NCBI RefSeq assembly: GCF_021347895.1
Contig: NC_067128.1
Coordinates: forward strand, 1,422,010-1,486,009
DNA from: Acanthochromis polyacanthus
Lineage: Eukaryota > Chordata > Actinopteri > Pomacentridae
Length of the DNA: 64,000 nt
Direction of reading: 5' to 3'
The translations under genes and the position numbers were made by a program. How positions within the stretch are numbered: position 1 is the first letter of the stretch; the number at the start of each line of letters is the position of its first letter. Below, piece after piece: positions 12,137 to 23,530 of this stretch. The notes beneath the pieces were generated by a model. It was given only the letters and a program-made list of their open reading frames with translations. It had not been told where the DNA came from and made no database searches.

Positions 12137-12775
12137 CAGCTGTTTCTGGTCATTGTCATATTGGAAGACCTACGACACATCTTCAATGCTTCTGCTGCGT
12201 GAAGGAGATTGCTGCCCAAATTCTTGGGATACGTGGTCCCGTCCATACGGTGAAGTTGTCCTGTCTCCTTTACAGAAAAGCACCCTCGAAGCATGATGTT
12301 TCCACCCCCATGCTTCATGGTTGTCATGGTGTTCTTGGGATTGTACCCATCCTTCTTCCTCCAAATGGAGTTTCTACCAGAAAGTTCTATTTTTTTCTCA
12401 TCTGACCACATGACCTTGACCCATGCCTCCTCTGGATCGTCCACATGGTCTTTGGCAAACTTCAGATGGACCCATAGACTGAGGGAGATCTTGAGTTTCT
12501 TCCATTTTCTAATAATTGCGCTAACGGTTGTTGCCTTCTCATCTTCTTCTGATCTACAGTTTTGTCCCTGGTGTCCTCAGACAGCTCTTTGGTCTGGCCC
12601 ATGGTGGAGAGGTTGGAGTCTGATTGATTGAGTGTGTGGACAGGTGTGCTTTATACAGGTAACGAGTTCAAACAGGTGCTGTTAATACAGGTAATGAGTG
12701 GAGAATAGGAGAGCTTCTTAAAGACCAACTAACAGGTCTGATAGGTGATCAAGTACGTATTTCCTCCATTGTATT
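12120..12775 (-). pseudogene. Tc1-like transposon relic with DDE transposase
   Basis: On the minus strand an open segment from about 12444 encodes the start of the catalytic domain. It shows WSDEKK (first catalytic Asp), RKKDGYNPKNT, then MKHGGG and IMLRGCFS. The second-Asp region (VFQYDNDQ) is present but in another frame near 12135, so at least one frameshift separates it. The third acidic residue and C-terminus are absent. Upstream N-terminal sequence extends to about 12620. Beyond it is a non-coding leader with 'acaggtaacgagttcaaaca' and 'acaggtaatgagtgg' blocks, characteristic of a common fish Tc1 family. The copy is truncated at its 3' side by the fragments at 12000-12135. Confidence 0.8.
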
Positions 12776-12809
12776 TTACCAGTCAAGGAGATGGCAGCAG
12801 GATGTAGTT

Positions 12810-12859
12810 AGACCTCTTTGTAGGTGTTCACTCTGACTCCACATTCCCATGTTCTAAAC
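12810..12859 (+). pseudogene. Tc1-like transposase relic, left part of split copy
   Basis: The sequence 'aggtgttcactctgactcca' followed by 'cattcccatgttctaaac' corresponds to the [12 protein letters not shown] region of a Tc1-like transposase (cf. 28475-29255). It is interrupted by the hAT-like element and resumes at 13564. Confidence 0.55.
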
Positions 12860-13563
12860 CAGAGGGGTCCAACATGAGGCCCGTGGTCCAAAAGTGGTCC
12901 TCCAGAGGATCCAATCCAGCCCTCAAAGTGTAAAAATTCCAGAGAAGACATTAACTGCAGATTGTAAATTAGTAAAACTATAAATTTAAAATCATTTCTA
13001 GACCATGACAAGTTGTTCTGATCATAAACTAAAATACTAGATTGTTTATTGTTTTTTTTTTGTCATTTTGTCTCATTTTTGTAATATTTTGTCTTTTTTT
13101 GTCGTTTTCTTGTCTGGCTTTGTCATTCGTCTCATGTTTTTATAGTTTTGTTTCTCACTTTTGTTGTTTTGTGTCATTTGTCTCATTTTTTAAAATCATT
13201 TTGCATCCCATGTTTGCAACATTTTGTCTTGCTTTTGTTGTTTTTTTGTCCTTTTATTTGTCTGGACAGCTGTGACTGAATGTTGTGTTCCTTTGTAGAC
13301 ACTCTGTGATCTGGAAGTTGTAATGTGGAAATGATAAACTGAGGATGAATGTTGATGAAATTGAGCTCCATTTTCTCAAGAAATTTCAGGTTGTTCATGA
13401 TTTTTTTGTAAACAGATAATTCCTTAAATGTGAACATTTTCAGAACATACTTTGTTTTATATTTATTTATCAGTTATTGTGCTGTGATTTTACTGGTCAG
13501 GATCTCTTGAGATCTAATTGGGCTGAATGTGGAACCTGAACTAAGATGAGTTTGACTCCCCTG
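12860..13563 (+). mobile_element. hAT-like non-autonomous element, full length
   Basis: The left end CAGAGGGGTCCAACATGAGG and the right end, inverted CAGGGGAGTCAAACTCATCT, form imperfect terminal inverted repeats of the CAGGGGTGTC type seen in hAT-Charlie-like elements. The interior is a degenerate array of TTTGTCTCATTTTTGTCAT-type units (about 13050-13260), and the 3' half is non-coding. Flanks TTCTAAAC (12852-12859) and ACCTAAAT (13564-13571) share CTAAA, consistent with a decayed 8-bp target duplication. Related copies or fragments lie at 25146-27705, 50806-51540, 54591-54885 and 62858-63325. Confidence 0.75.
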
Positions 13564-13705
13564 ACCTAAATCCAATCAAACATCTGTAAGATGGGCTGGT
13601 AGATGAACCTGGCAGGGATTAAAGAATCTGCTGGATCACCTTCAGAGATCTGTGGCGTCCAGGCATCGATGGGTTTACCCTGTTTTGGTGGCGTGAGGGG
13701 AACCA
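13564..13705 (+). pseudogene. Tc1-like transposase relic, right part of split copy
   Basis: It starts 'acctaaatccaatcaaacat', the continuation of DLNPIEHL, and runs through 'cagagatctgtggcgtccag' and 'gatgggtttaccctgttttg', matching the C-terminal coding end of a common fish Tc1-like family. Joined to 12810-12859 it gives a continuous relic, so the hAT-like element inserted here. Confidence 0.6.
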
Positions 13706-14862
13706 AACAATAGCAGACGACTGGGTTTGTTGTAGTAACTAACTGGTGTGTGTCTAAGCTGTAACTCAGAGACTACGTGGAAACTTATTTATGGAGGACA
13801 CAGACTTTCTAGCCTGTGCTGCTGCAGCTTTATATCAAAAAACTGAACACTGAAATGCATTTCATTATGAAACGAGGACTGTAAATTCTGTCCTGTGCTT
13901 TTGCAAATCACTGTTCAAAGCAAAACACGATGATTTAGATCAGTGACCAACTTTACAACGCATGACTGCTGCATTGCCTTACATGTCACTAATAAAATAT
14001 TACTTTTCATCAGTATCCATAAAGGTAGTGAAGGCATTTTAGTCTGATTAAATACTGCAGGATTTGCTGTGAAGCTCTGCGGTGCTGAAGGAGGTTGTGT
14101 GGCCCCATTTTCTCTACACATTATTGTGATCCATTACAGCTGTCAGAAGTGTGGAGTCGGTCCCTACACAGACTCCTTCAGATTACCAAAAGCCAAATAA
14201 ATTCCCCTGCAGCACCTTCTAATAGACTTTTAGTCAAGGTAGATTTAACACAAAATAAAACTGTTGATTTTTTTCTAGATCAAAACTCTTTAAAATCAGA
14301 GCTTTTACTCCCCAGATAAAATACAACTAAAAGCAGCTCTTCTTCTGGTATCTTTGAGTCTTACAGGAGGAGGGTGATGATGCGTTCCTATTAGGAGCTG
14401 CATTCTCTCTGCAAACACTGCTTATGTATTGCCCCGATATTTCCTCCAAGATGCCCTTGTCTGTAATCGGCAGGGCGCTGTGGTTTTTATTACTGAGGGG
14501 CTGTTGTGGAGGTGGAGGTGGTCAGCGGTGGAGAGGGCTGCTGATGTTTAACGAGGGGATGGAAATTACCTTTCATAGCAGCAACAATCGAACTGAGATC
14601 TCTGGGAGATCGTTAATATTCACGGAGCACAACACATCACATGCAAAACACAACACTGAGTGGAGCGGTTAAAAAAAACAGATCATAAATTTACATGAGG
14701 AACATGAACACAGGGAGAGGATCCATGCTGGAGCTACAGGCTGCTGGATGTTACTGCTGCAGAGAGAACAACAGGGTGCTGCTCAGTGCTGGGATTTATA
14801 TCAGAAAATCCAGCTAGGGGGGTCTTTTATTAGAATGATTGTAGTGGGATTAGTTCAGGCTA
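13706..14862. other. Non-coding stretch, nothing recognised
   Basis: No repeat family or coding exon was supported. It is locally GC-richer at 14460-14560. Confidence 0.4.
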
Positions 14863-15420
14863 GTAGACCTGGGTCAATATATAATTGCAGGACTTTTTTA
14901 AACATAGTTTACAGCTATCATAGTTGACATTTTTGCTGTTTTCAGGCCTAAAATCAACTTTAACCAAACACCACATGGCATTTTTAGAGAAAGATTCTTC
15001 GAAATATTATATATACAATTGAGTAAAATTGAAATGTAAAGTTATGTCAAAAGATATAGTAGTAAACCTGTTGACTACTTTATATTAAATAAGTCAGAAA
15101 GCCTTGGAGTCTGGCCAGTGTTTTCTTCAGGAGGAAATGACATCATGTGGAGCAGGTCATGTGTGAATTAACACACTTCCTGGAGAGGTGTCTTTGGAAC
15201 GGGGAACTTAGTGGAAAGAGATTTCTCGGACACAGATTTTCATATAAAATTTGATATATTGCCAAAAAAGAAATCTCTGTCATGATTATCTCAGCTTAAG
15301 AGAAAGAAAATATTGAGGACCCAGAGTTGTTCCCTGGGGTTCTCCACAGATTTAGTTTCTTGTGGTTTGTTTTAGTCTGTGTCACAACCTGACGCCACAC
15401 TGACTTAAAAAACGTTTTAC
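14863..15420 (+). repeat. Long interspersed repeat, copy 1 (partner at 37262)
   Basis: A segment of about 550 bp closely matching 37262-37790 in the same orientation. Shared blocks include 'agaaagccttggagtctggc', 'gacatcatgtggagcaggtc' and 'cctgacgccacactgactta', with small indels (for example AACATGGCCGCC present only in the second copy). There is no coding frame and there are no obvious terminal repeats. The class is unknown. Confidence 0.8.
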
Positions 15421-15610
15421 CAGGAAAATACGAACACATGAGACAAAATGACAAAAAAAAGAAAATGTTTTCAGAAAGTTCTATTTCCCAAATGTTGAGC
15501 AGTGATGTTTTTTTCAACACAAATCGCAGGAGTAACTTCACATGCAGACTTATCCCACCAGAGAAAACCAAGTAGAATTAGTTGGATTATGTTCATTTTG
15601 TCATTTCTTA

Positions 15611-15680
15611 CTTTAAAATAGCATTACTTTTAAACCGACAACTTAAACTTGTCGGTTTAAAAGTAGCACTATTTTAAAAG
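15611..15680. repeat. Near-perfect palindrome (cruciform candidate)
   Basis: Perfect 17-bp arms 15625-15641 and 15649-15665 (TACTTTTAAACCGACAA and its complement) flank a 7-nt loop. Imperfect outer arms continue (CTTTAAAATAG at 15611 and CTATTTTAAAAG at 15669). Total stem is about 30 bp. No function is evident. Confidence 0.85.
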
Positions 15681-16799
15681 TAGAATTAGGCTTAGATATA
15701 GATAACAACAGTATTTTATTTTATTGGCATATTTTCATAACATATAATTATTATATGTTCAAAATAATTCCATTTTAACTCACACATTTTACTTGACAGA
15801 GCTCACATTTTATTTTATACTCTGAAAAATGGAAATAATCACATTTTATTTTATCTGGGAGTTCTGGTTAAGGTTTTAAACACTTAAAACTGCCTCCAAA
15901 TCGATGCTCAGAAGCCAGATCAGACTCAGTATTTGCTGCAGTTTCGTCTTTGCCTCTGAGCTCCAGCTGCAGTAACTCGAGCGGGGAGAGGCTGCAGCCC
16001 GACAGATTCTTCACTTCAAAGTCTCGTCTGCTTAGTTCAGCAATCCAACACCTGCCGTAGAACCCTGCTGCCTTATCAGAGAGACTTTCTCCACCCAGTG
16101 TGTGATCCCATATCATGAAATATCCATCCACAGGTTGCCTCCGTGTGAAGTTCTGAAGAGCTCCTCATCCACCGGAGGACTGCACTCCTCTGATGCTCTA
16201 CTGGAGGCCTGATTATGTAAAAGTTGATGTTCATGTTTAGTTTGCGTGGTGCAGTGGGATGAACAGAAAGAAATCCTTTTTGGACCCATTTCATTTCAAT
16301 TAAGACTCTTTTCTTTACTGCAGAAAATGTGTCTTGATTGAGATACATTGTTTTGGTCTACCATCCGTTTAAATGTTCTGTTCCTCTGGGCTCAGTCGGC
16401 TGTCAGGGCTCCAACTCTGGAATTTATCTTTTGTCGTGAAAATGGGCAACAAATCTTTTTCATACTGAATTGTTATTAGGCTCTTAATGTGATTTCCCTC
16501 TAGAAGAAAAAGGCCCCGGCTGACTTTTATGTGGTAATATTCAGCGAAGGAGCTCAGAATATAAATGACTTGTGGATCCATGTAAAGGTATTATGCTAAG
16601 TTTGCTCGACACCCCTTGAGAAATACCCGATGGATGCAACCCAAAGGAGACACACAGGAAGAACGATACATACCAACACAGTCATAACACTTAAAAAACC
16701 TAAATACCCAGGCCAGGGTTTTGTTACTTTTTCTAGAGGAGCAGTAGAAAGCATCCTGACTGGAAACATCCCAAACTGTGATGAGATGTGCTTCTCCCC
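15681..16799. other. Non-coding stretch, nothing recognised
   Basis: A minus-strand open frame at 15868-16131 is GC-richer than its surroundings but has no recognised family or splice context. Nothing else was supported. Confidence 0.4.
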
Positions 16800-16965
16800 A
16801 GGCAGCAGCTGATTAAAGCTGGCTGGAACATCCTGAACATCAGGGAGACGAGGTGTCTGCACCCGAAGGAAACTCAAACACACCATCCAGCCCGACCACC
16901 GCCTGGTCGTCCTGCTGCCCTCTGGGAAGCCATACAGAAATATGTAGACCTCTGAGCTGACTCCA
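16800..16965 (+). pseudogene. LINE C-terminal fragment (DHRLxxLLPSG block)
   Basis: The frame starting at the CCCGACCACCGC block reads PDHRLVVLLPSGKPYRN and then a stop. This resembles the PDHR…LLPSGRRYR block near the C-terminus of several teleost LINE polyproteins. The flanking sequence 'gacgaggtgtctgcacccga' fits the same context. It is a short, decayed fragment of a different LINE type from 7405-8032. Confidence 0.5.
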
Positions 16966-17124
16966 TCCTCCATTCCAACACAAAAAATGTTTCTTCTCGT
17001 GTCGCATGATGATAATTAAACTGAATTTTAAGTCGTTACTAAACCAGATCTCGTTGAGTTCTGAGGACGATCCAGAGTAACCACGACACTGACATCGAAG
17101 CATCTGACAATTAATGCACTAATT

Positions 17125-17613
17125 CAAAGGTGTCAGTTTGTTTTTAAAAGTGGGGGGGATGGAGACCACAGCACTTTGAGAAAATGTCGAAGAATGGCGG
17201 CAAAATGCCACAAGCTGGACTCAAACTCACAACCACCGAACCAAAGGCAGAGGCTCAAGCTGTTGAGCTATCGGTACATGCGGGTAGAGGGGTCTGTGGG
17301 CCACTATAGTACTAATTCTCCCGGGCCGAAATTTTGCCCCTGTACGCCTCTGGTCAGAGCTTCCACTTGGCACGGGCGCAAATTTAGCATCTGCACGTTT
17401 TTTTTTGACCTCATGAAGGTGTGCTGCATGTCTGTGCAACTCTCGGCAGAGTGCGGATGGTGCGTTCAGGAGCATCGGAATTTTGTATACTGCTGAAAAT
17501 AACTGGGTTTACAACGGCTTACATGTGAAGAATTTGAATGTGTTGAAGACAAAATGACCCCTGACAAAAAGTGGGGGGGACATATCCCCACCGTCCCCCC
17601 TAAACTGACGCCT
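17125..17613. mobile_element. Non-autonomous element with 11-bp direct flanks and tRNA-like core
   Basis: The ends AGGTGTCAGTTT (17128-17139) and, inverted, AGGCGTCAGTTT (17602-17613) are terminal inverted repeats. Both ends continue into G/C runs (17151-17159 and 17570-17600). The 11-mer ATGCACTAATT occurs at 17114-17124 and again at 17614-17624, a target-site duplication. A 9-11 bp duplication would suit a Mutator-like element, but this is inference. There is no transposase. The interior holds a tRNA-like module on the minus strand. Confidence 0.68.
17213..17284 (-). repeat. tRNA-like (SINE-head-like) module
   Basis: On the minus strand TAGCTCAACAGCTTGAGC resembles a polymerase III A box, and GAGTTTGAGTCC, about 35 nt downstream, resembles a B box (GGTTCGANTCC). 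A plausible cloverleaf with paired acceptor and anticodon stems is not evident. I therefore call it tRNA-derived repeat sequence and not a tRNA gene. Confidence 0.45.
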
Positions 17614-17624
17614 ATGCACTAATT

Positions 17625-20282
17625 AGTGCAATTAGAAGCTTCATCTGCACAACTGGTTGTGCTTCATAAATCATGGTGATTATGAGGAACATTAAGCAAC
17701 ACTTGTTAATAAATATGACATGGTGCCAGTTAACAGCTATGTGAGAAACACTTTAGAAAGGCTTGTGAACTGTGAGAAAAAGAAAAGAAAAAACGACAAT
17801 CAGCAACGTCTGGCTGAATCTAAAGCCTCAGAAAGCTAAACTGTTTGAGGAGTTGATCTCAGATTGAACCCTGATGTGAGTATTCCCAACAACATTTGAC
17901 TTCCTCTGGCATAGCTGCTATTTCCAACATCATCACTGATCATTAAAAGCTCATTAGGTTGAACCAAAGTGCTGCAGATGCGTCCGATCTTAATGAAGTT
18001 TGGCATAAACGAAGCATGCATTAGCCATTGATGGAATCGGGGCTTCACCGGAGAACCTGAATGATTAATTGATTTTTCACACAAATTCCTCCATTGCTAT
18101 TGATTACCATTAGAGCACTTTTCATTTAGTGGCCCCAGAGGTGGCTGAGCCTTAATTTACATGAGTAAAACAGGGGCAGAGCTGTTTGCACTCCGTGCTC
18201 CCATTTCATCCAGATTAGTAATATTCCCAGAAACATCAGCTCTAATTTGCTGCCTGTGCATGTGTGAGGAGGAATTACTGAAGCCAGGAAGTTTCCTGAT
18301 GTGAAAATCTGTCTGCTCAGTTAGGAAACACACCAGGGTTTGAGCTGAAGGTGGAAGGAACGTATTTCTGATCACAGAAAATACTCACGGGACGTCTGAG
18401 ATTGGAATCCAGATAAATATATACGTCTATGGGAAACCTTCTTGTGTATACGTATTGGAAACAATGTTGCTAACAAGAACATTATATCTATATGTGTATG
18501 TACATGTGGAACTAATAAAGTACAGCTACATTATTAATCAAAACTTTTTTTACACTGTGGCTCAGCAAAGACTAGGATAAATATGTTATATTTTGTTTTT
18601 TCGTATCATTGTCGTAATCTTTTGGTCTTATTTGGAATTCACAAGACCTAATATTCCACATACGCTGTTGCTGAAGAAAAAGGGGTTTGAAAAGTTTTAA
18701 GGATAGGTGCATTGGATGTCTTTTATGAGTGTAAATGATGTGCTTGGATACAAATACCAGACTACGGCTGACTACTAAGGAAAGAGTATCAGACAGTGGC
18801 GCTGTCAGACGTCTTTGTTTCCGTTCTCTGGTTGTACTCCACCTTGGATTGTGCTGCATTCACTAACTTTTTGTCCTTCATTGTGGCTCCCAGTGTAAGT
18901 CAGACTCTTCTGATGCTGGAAGAAAAGGAAAGTCGTCTCCATGGAAGAGAAATTAGACAGAATAAAACACTGGGAACAGAAACACAGACCAACATGGGTC
19001 ATTGTAAAAACAGGTCAACATGTTGTAGTGACCCTCTGTGATGAATGAGTGAGACTTTATCTGGTTCTCTGCTGGTTTATTGAACCTTCACACAGGATAC
19101 TGTCCGTTGCAATATTCTGTTACCTTCTTGTAAAAGTAAAAGTAAAAGTAAAAGTCGGAATCGACTCTCAGTCTGTAGGGACAGAACTCCATTTTCTGTC
19201 AGTCGAGGACTCTCTGTACAGGCAATATAAAAAGAGTTGAACATTGAGCTAAATCTAATAGATATATGGCTGGAAACTATCGGTTCTGCATCCAAATGGA
19301 AGCACAAAGGCACCTTTTACCAAATGAACACAAATACTGACTTTTGAATTGCACAAAAACTAAATAAAACAACATTGTAAGTGGTTTCCTTTAAGGTAAA
19401 GCAAATAAAAATAACACACTGGGAACACGATGGTTGGTGCCAATGAATGAGCTGGCTTTACAGTCTTAGTCCAGGCTTACATCACCCTCCATGTCCTCTC
19501 TGAACCTCATCCTCACTTCAAGCACTGTGTCGAGCTACTAGGACTCGTGCCAATTTAAATTCTGCCACCTTCCTTCTGCATCTTCTGCTCTGTAGCTGAA
19601 GGATGAAGTGAGGAGCAGCAGACTATCAAACTGCCACCCACAGCCCCTAGCAGCTCACTGCCGGGGCAAACACACCTGCTGCCAGACGACGTGAACACAC
19701 ACCGGAGGGACTTTATGCTCCGAGACGAAAACAGAAGGCAGGAAGAAGTTCACCTGCTCGGATGCCATAAATCTTCAGTCGCAGTGTGAACGCTGGCTGA
19801 CTCATAATGTGCTCTGGGGCCGTCCTGGTTCTGCAAAAAATCCATACATTCAGTCCATATGTGTGTGTTGGTGTGTCTGTTGTCTCCTTATGTGAGGGTT
19901 TTACTTTGAAAAATGCGCAGCTTTTCTTACTTGTCTGTCTTTCAGGGCATTCAAACGCGGTTTGCTCCACTGAACACTGCAGAGCTTATATGGGATTATT
20001 AAATTACGCCGCTGTTCCGACAACAAAGAGGTGCAGAATATTTTACTGAGAGGCATTTTCATCTTATTATAAGGAAACTTCAGTTCATTACGACTTGGAT
20101 CTTATTTCAGAAGCTTTGGCTCCTGATGCTGTAATCATCAAAATAAGTTTTAAAATCTGGCATCAAGTCTCCAACTCCAGACCATCAGACAGACTGTAAA
20201 CCAGTATAACCAGATTATCTGAACCCTTCTGGAGGCAAAAAGGTTCATTCAATGATTAGAATTGATAAATACCTCCAAACGT
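17625..20282. other. Long repeat-poor stretch
   Basis: Apart from a short TAAAAG microsatellite near 19132-19157, I recognise no repeat family, exon or RNA gene here. Parts around 17640-18200 look compositionally unlike the surrounding transposon debris and could be tested for conservation. Confidence 0.4.
19132..19157. repeat. Short (TAAAAG)n microsatellite
   Basis: Four tandem TAAAAG units. Confidence 0.8.
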
Positions 20283-20876
20283 TTCCAAGTTTCTGAAAAT
20301 TTGCAAAACCTTCAGGAAGAAAATTCCATCCATCCATCCATCCTCTATACACCACTTTATCCTCACTAGGGTCATGGGGGGTGCTGGAGTCTATCCCAGC
20401 TGACTCGGGTGAAGGCAGGGGACACCCTGGACAGGTCACCAGTCTGTCACAGGGCTACATATACAGACACACAATCACACTCACATTCACACCTACGGAC
20501 AATTTAGAGTAACCAATTAACCTCAGCATGTTTTTGGACTGTGGGAGGAAGCCGGAGTACCCGGAGAAAACCCACGCATGCACAGGGAGAACATGCAAAC
20601 TCCATGCAGAAAGATCCCAGGCCCAGGCCGGGATTTGAACCGGGGATCTTCTTACTGCAAGGCGAAAGTGCTAACCACTACGACACTGTGCAGCTCGGAA
20701 GAAAATTCCAATAATTTCTAAAAAATTCCCTTAAAAGTTTTATTTAAAAAAATCCCCCAAATTTAGCAAGAAAATTCTTGTAAATATTTTCAAAAAATGA
20801 GTAAAAATCTTTAAAAAAAATCCTAAAAATATCTAAAGTGCTTCCATATATATCAGTAAAACTTCTAATATTTTCT
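20283..20876 (-). mobile_element. piggyBac-like MITE fragment interrupted by a SINE
   Basis: The sequences 'tgaaaatttgcaaaaccttc' before the SINE and 'aaagttttatttaaaaaaat' after it match the copy at 35525-36070 in the same orientation. Both TTAA-flanked ends are missing, so the copy is truncated at both sides. The SINE at 20329-20696 splits it. Confidence 0.7.
20329..20696 (-). mobile_element. tRNA-derived SINE with L2-like tail
   Basis: On the minus strand the element starts GAGCTGCACAGTG with A-box-like TAGTGGTTAGCAC and B-box-like GGTTCAAATCCC. It continues through a conserved body and ends in GGTGTATAGAGGATGGATGG, an L2-clade-like tail with (GGAT)n. It is flanked by perfect 14-bp target duplications GGAAGAAAATTCCA at 20315-20328 and 20697-20710. 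It is full length (about 368 bp) and a common teleost SINE type whose formal name I do not assign. Other pieces lie at 54411-54587 and 45592-45628. Confidence 0.85.
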
Positions 20877-21820
20877 CCATGAAAACAGATGCAGAGCCGG
20901 TCTATAAGCCTCTCTCCAAACTCTCTTCCCCTTCCTCCGGTTCCTTTTTCTTCCAGCTCATCTCAGTCTATGTCTCTTCCATAGAAATTCCTCCAGAATA
21001 TCATGTCTGAACATCTCGGCGCTTCTGGAGCTCTCGGTGAGATCAGATTCTCCTGTTGGGAATAAATAAAATCCGCAGGTAGAACTCCACTGAGCAGCGA
21101 TCTTTTCCATCTGTTTCCCTTTTCTCACACCTCCAAGAAAATTTTAAAAAAGCAAAATAAAAAGCACTTGGCATCAAGAAAAAAACACGCTAAACTGAAA
21201 AACAGGACTACAAAGCTGCCATAACAGTCAGCTGCTTCACCGGTGCCCTCTAAAAAAAATAAAATCAGATGAAATTTTTTGCTGATGCACCACAGGCTAA
21301 ATTTGATCCCTGTCTGAGCAGAATAATAGAAATCAGCTTTTTCTCTAAGTCAGAATAGAACATTTGCATGCAGTGTTTGTATTTTTGTTCGGTGGATATG
21401 AATTATTCAGTAAAGTCTACCGGTCTTCATGGATGAGCAGCTGAATCACGGGCGTCTTTATACTGGATGATTCAGCGAGTTTTCAAGTTCTTTAAAAAAA
21501 AAAACTATTGCTGCTCAAACTCCAGCATCCATTCACCGCTCTGACTTTATCTACTTCCTACCAGAGGCTGCACGGAGGTGTGAAGTCCTCCAGTTAGGAT
21601 GTAATTTTCACTGCATGAGACCAGAAACTGGGTACGGAAGAAAGAAAAAGACTCAAAGTATTAAATAATGCTATCACTGTCCTTTAACATGCAAACATGC
21701 CTGTTGTTTTAAAATTCTAAAACATTCATGCAAACAAATATGCAGGTAATCATCCACGTATGAGAGTTGTTTGTTAATGGATTAGCATTTTATTATAGAA
21801 GACATTACTCATTAGGCCTA
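20877..21820. other. Non-coding stretch, nothing recognised
   Basis: No supported feature. Confidence 0.4.
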
Positions 21821-22135
21821 CACTGTAAAAAAAACAGTTTGTACGTTTTACGGTGAAAGACTGTCAAACCATGACAGTAAAAATCTGTAAACACTCAAAT
21901 ATTTTGATGCCATTTATATAACACTGAATCACCAGAAATCAGTGTGTTATTAAGATTTTTTTTCTCTTGAAAACGACATTTCCCGACTCCTGCAGAGTTT
22001 TTAATGGAAAAATGCCGTAATATGTAGAACAATACTGTGAGTTTTGCATTTAATTCTTGAAAAAATACAGTTTTTCCCAGTTAAATGTACATATTGTTGT
22101 GCTGATAATGGAAACACGCTGTGATATTTTAACAT
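21821..22135 (+). repeat. CACTGTAAA-type element, second copy
   Basis: It starts CACTGTAAAAAAAACAG, shares internal blocks with 1889-2825 ('ttgaaaaaatacagttttt', 'tttaatggaaaaatgccgta'), and lacks a clear right end. Confidence 0.5.
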
Positions 22136-23530
22136 GTAACATGGAGATCTCTGCATTTATTCATTATTTGGGATCAACAAAGACAATTTCTGATTTGAAC
22201 AGCACTAATTTCAAACAACTTGTCGATGTTCATGAATTAAAGCCATCAAAATTTGTGATTTAAGACTGTTGGGTTGTTTTGTGCGCCCAGGTGATGTAAA
22301 TGAAAACTGTGCGGCTCAGAGGAGGGGAAGTAATTTGCTTTAAACATGTGCAGAATTAATGGAGGATGGAACACCGACACCCAGACTCCGTGGAGCTTTG
22401 CTGACTGATTGCAGTTCAGGAGGTGGAGTGGATTTCTGCTGTTTCACTCTTACACTCTTTCTTCTTTCCCTCTTGAGAGAAAAGTGAGAAAAAGACGCCT
22501 TGGGCAGAACAAACATTACACCTGCAGATGAGAACAAGTGTCATTGTTTACACAGACTCATTCACCGCCTCTCTCCTCCCACTTAGGTGTTGTCCACTTC
22601 ACCGTGAGTCATCAGAACATCAAACCTGACGCAGGCAGCAGAGGGAAGGTGTCTGACGGAGGAAAATGCCACATCGCTGGCATGAAGCCACGGCTTTCAT
22701 CGTGCGTCATCTGAGGGAAAAAAGCCGTAAATGTGATGTTGGACAGGATGTTTCAGGTGTGACATGCATCATTTAGAAATGATGACTTATAATTGGAGGC
22801 GTGTTTGTTGGAAAGACTCGTGACGTACAGCAGACCAATCCTCTACACCTCACAGCTCCATGATTATGAATCCTCAACTTATTCACAGTGAATTTTTCCA
22901 CTCTGTGTTCCTGATCGATATCAACCAGCAGAGATTCAGCTTCATGAAAGGCAGCAGGGAGGCTGTTTTTGTAGACACCTCTGAGATAATCTCCTCTGTG
23001 ACACAATCCAGCATAGATGTGGGGTAAGATCCAATCTACACTGAATGTAGAACATCAGTTAAAAAAAAAGGAAAAAGGATGCGCTGCTAAACTTTAAATG
23101 AATGACTGATATCACAACCAGACGAAGAAGCTGCAGCCAACAATTATATAATAACATTATAATAATAATATTGTTTCTTTCCAACTTTCGCTCTTTTTAG
23201 TGAATCATACTGACTTCAGACATGTTGCACAGGGGCGGCATTTTAGCCCAAATCATGATATTTGCATCAACTTAACCAAGTACTTTTGGAACTGAACCAA
23301 AGAGTGAGTAAAAACAAAGCTTAAGGCTAAAAACAATATTCCCAAACTGGACACAAACCCCATTTTTTTGGGTGAGATTCCTGTGTCAAGAACACACTTT
23401 AGCTGTAGAAGAACACCGCTTTGGGGAAAAGGTTTGGTTTTTACTACCTTACTCCAATGATTCCCAACCAGGGACATTTGTTCTCCAGGAGGTACTTCTA
23501 CGACCACAACTAATCTCTGATTTAAAATTC
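22136..23530. other. Non-coding stretch, nothing recognised
   Basis: No supported feature apart from a small TAA microsatellite near 23156-23171. Confidence 0.4.

Noticed and set aside
15868..16131. 87-codon minus-strand frame starting MDGYFMIWDH
   Set aside because: Composition is plausible but no family, splice sites or neighbours support it.
17213..17284. Functional tRNA gene on the minus strand
   Set aside because: A- and B-box-like motifs are present, but acceptor and anticodon stems do not pair convincingly and it lies inside a repeat element.
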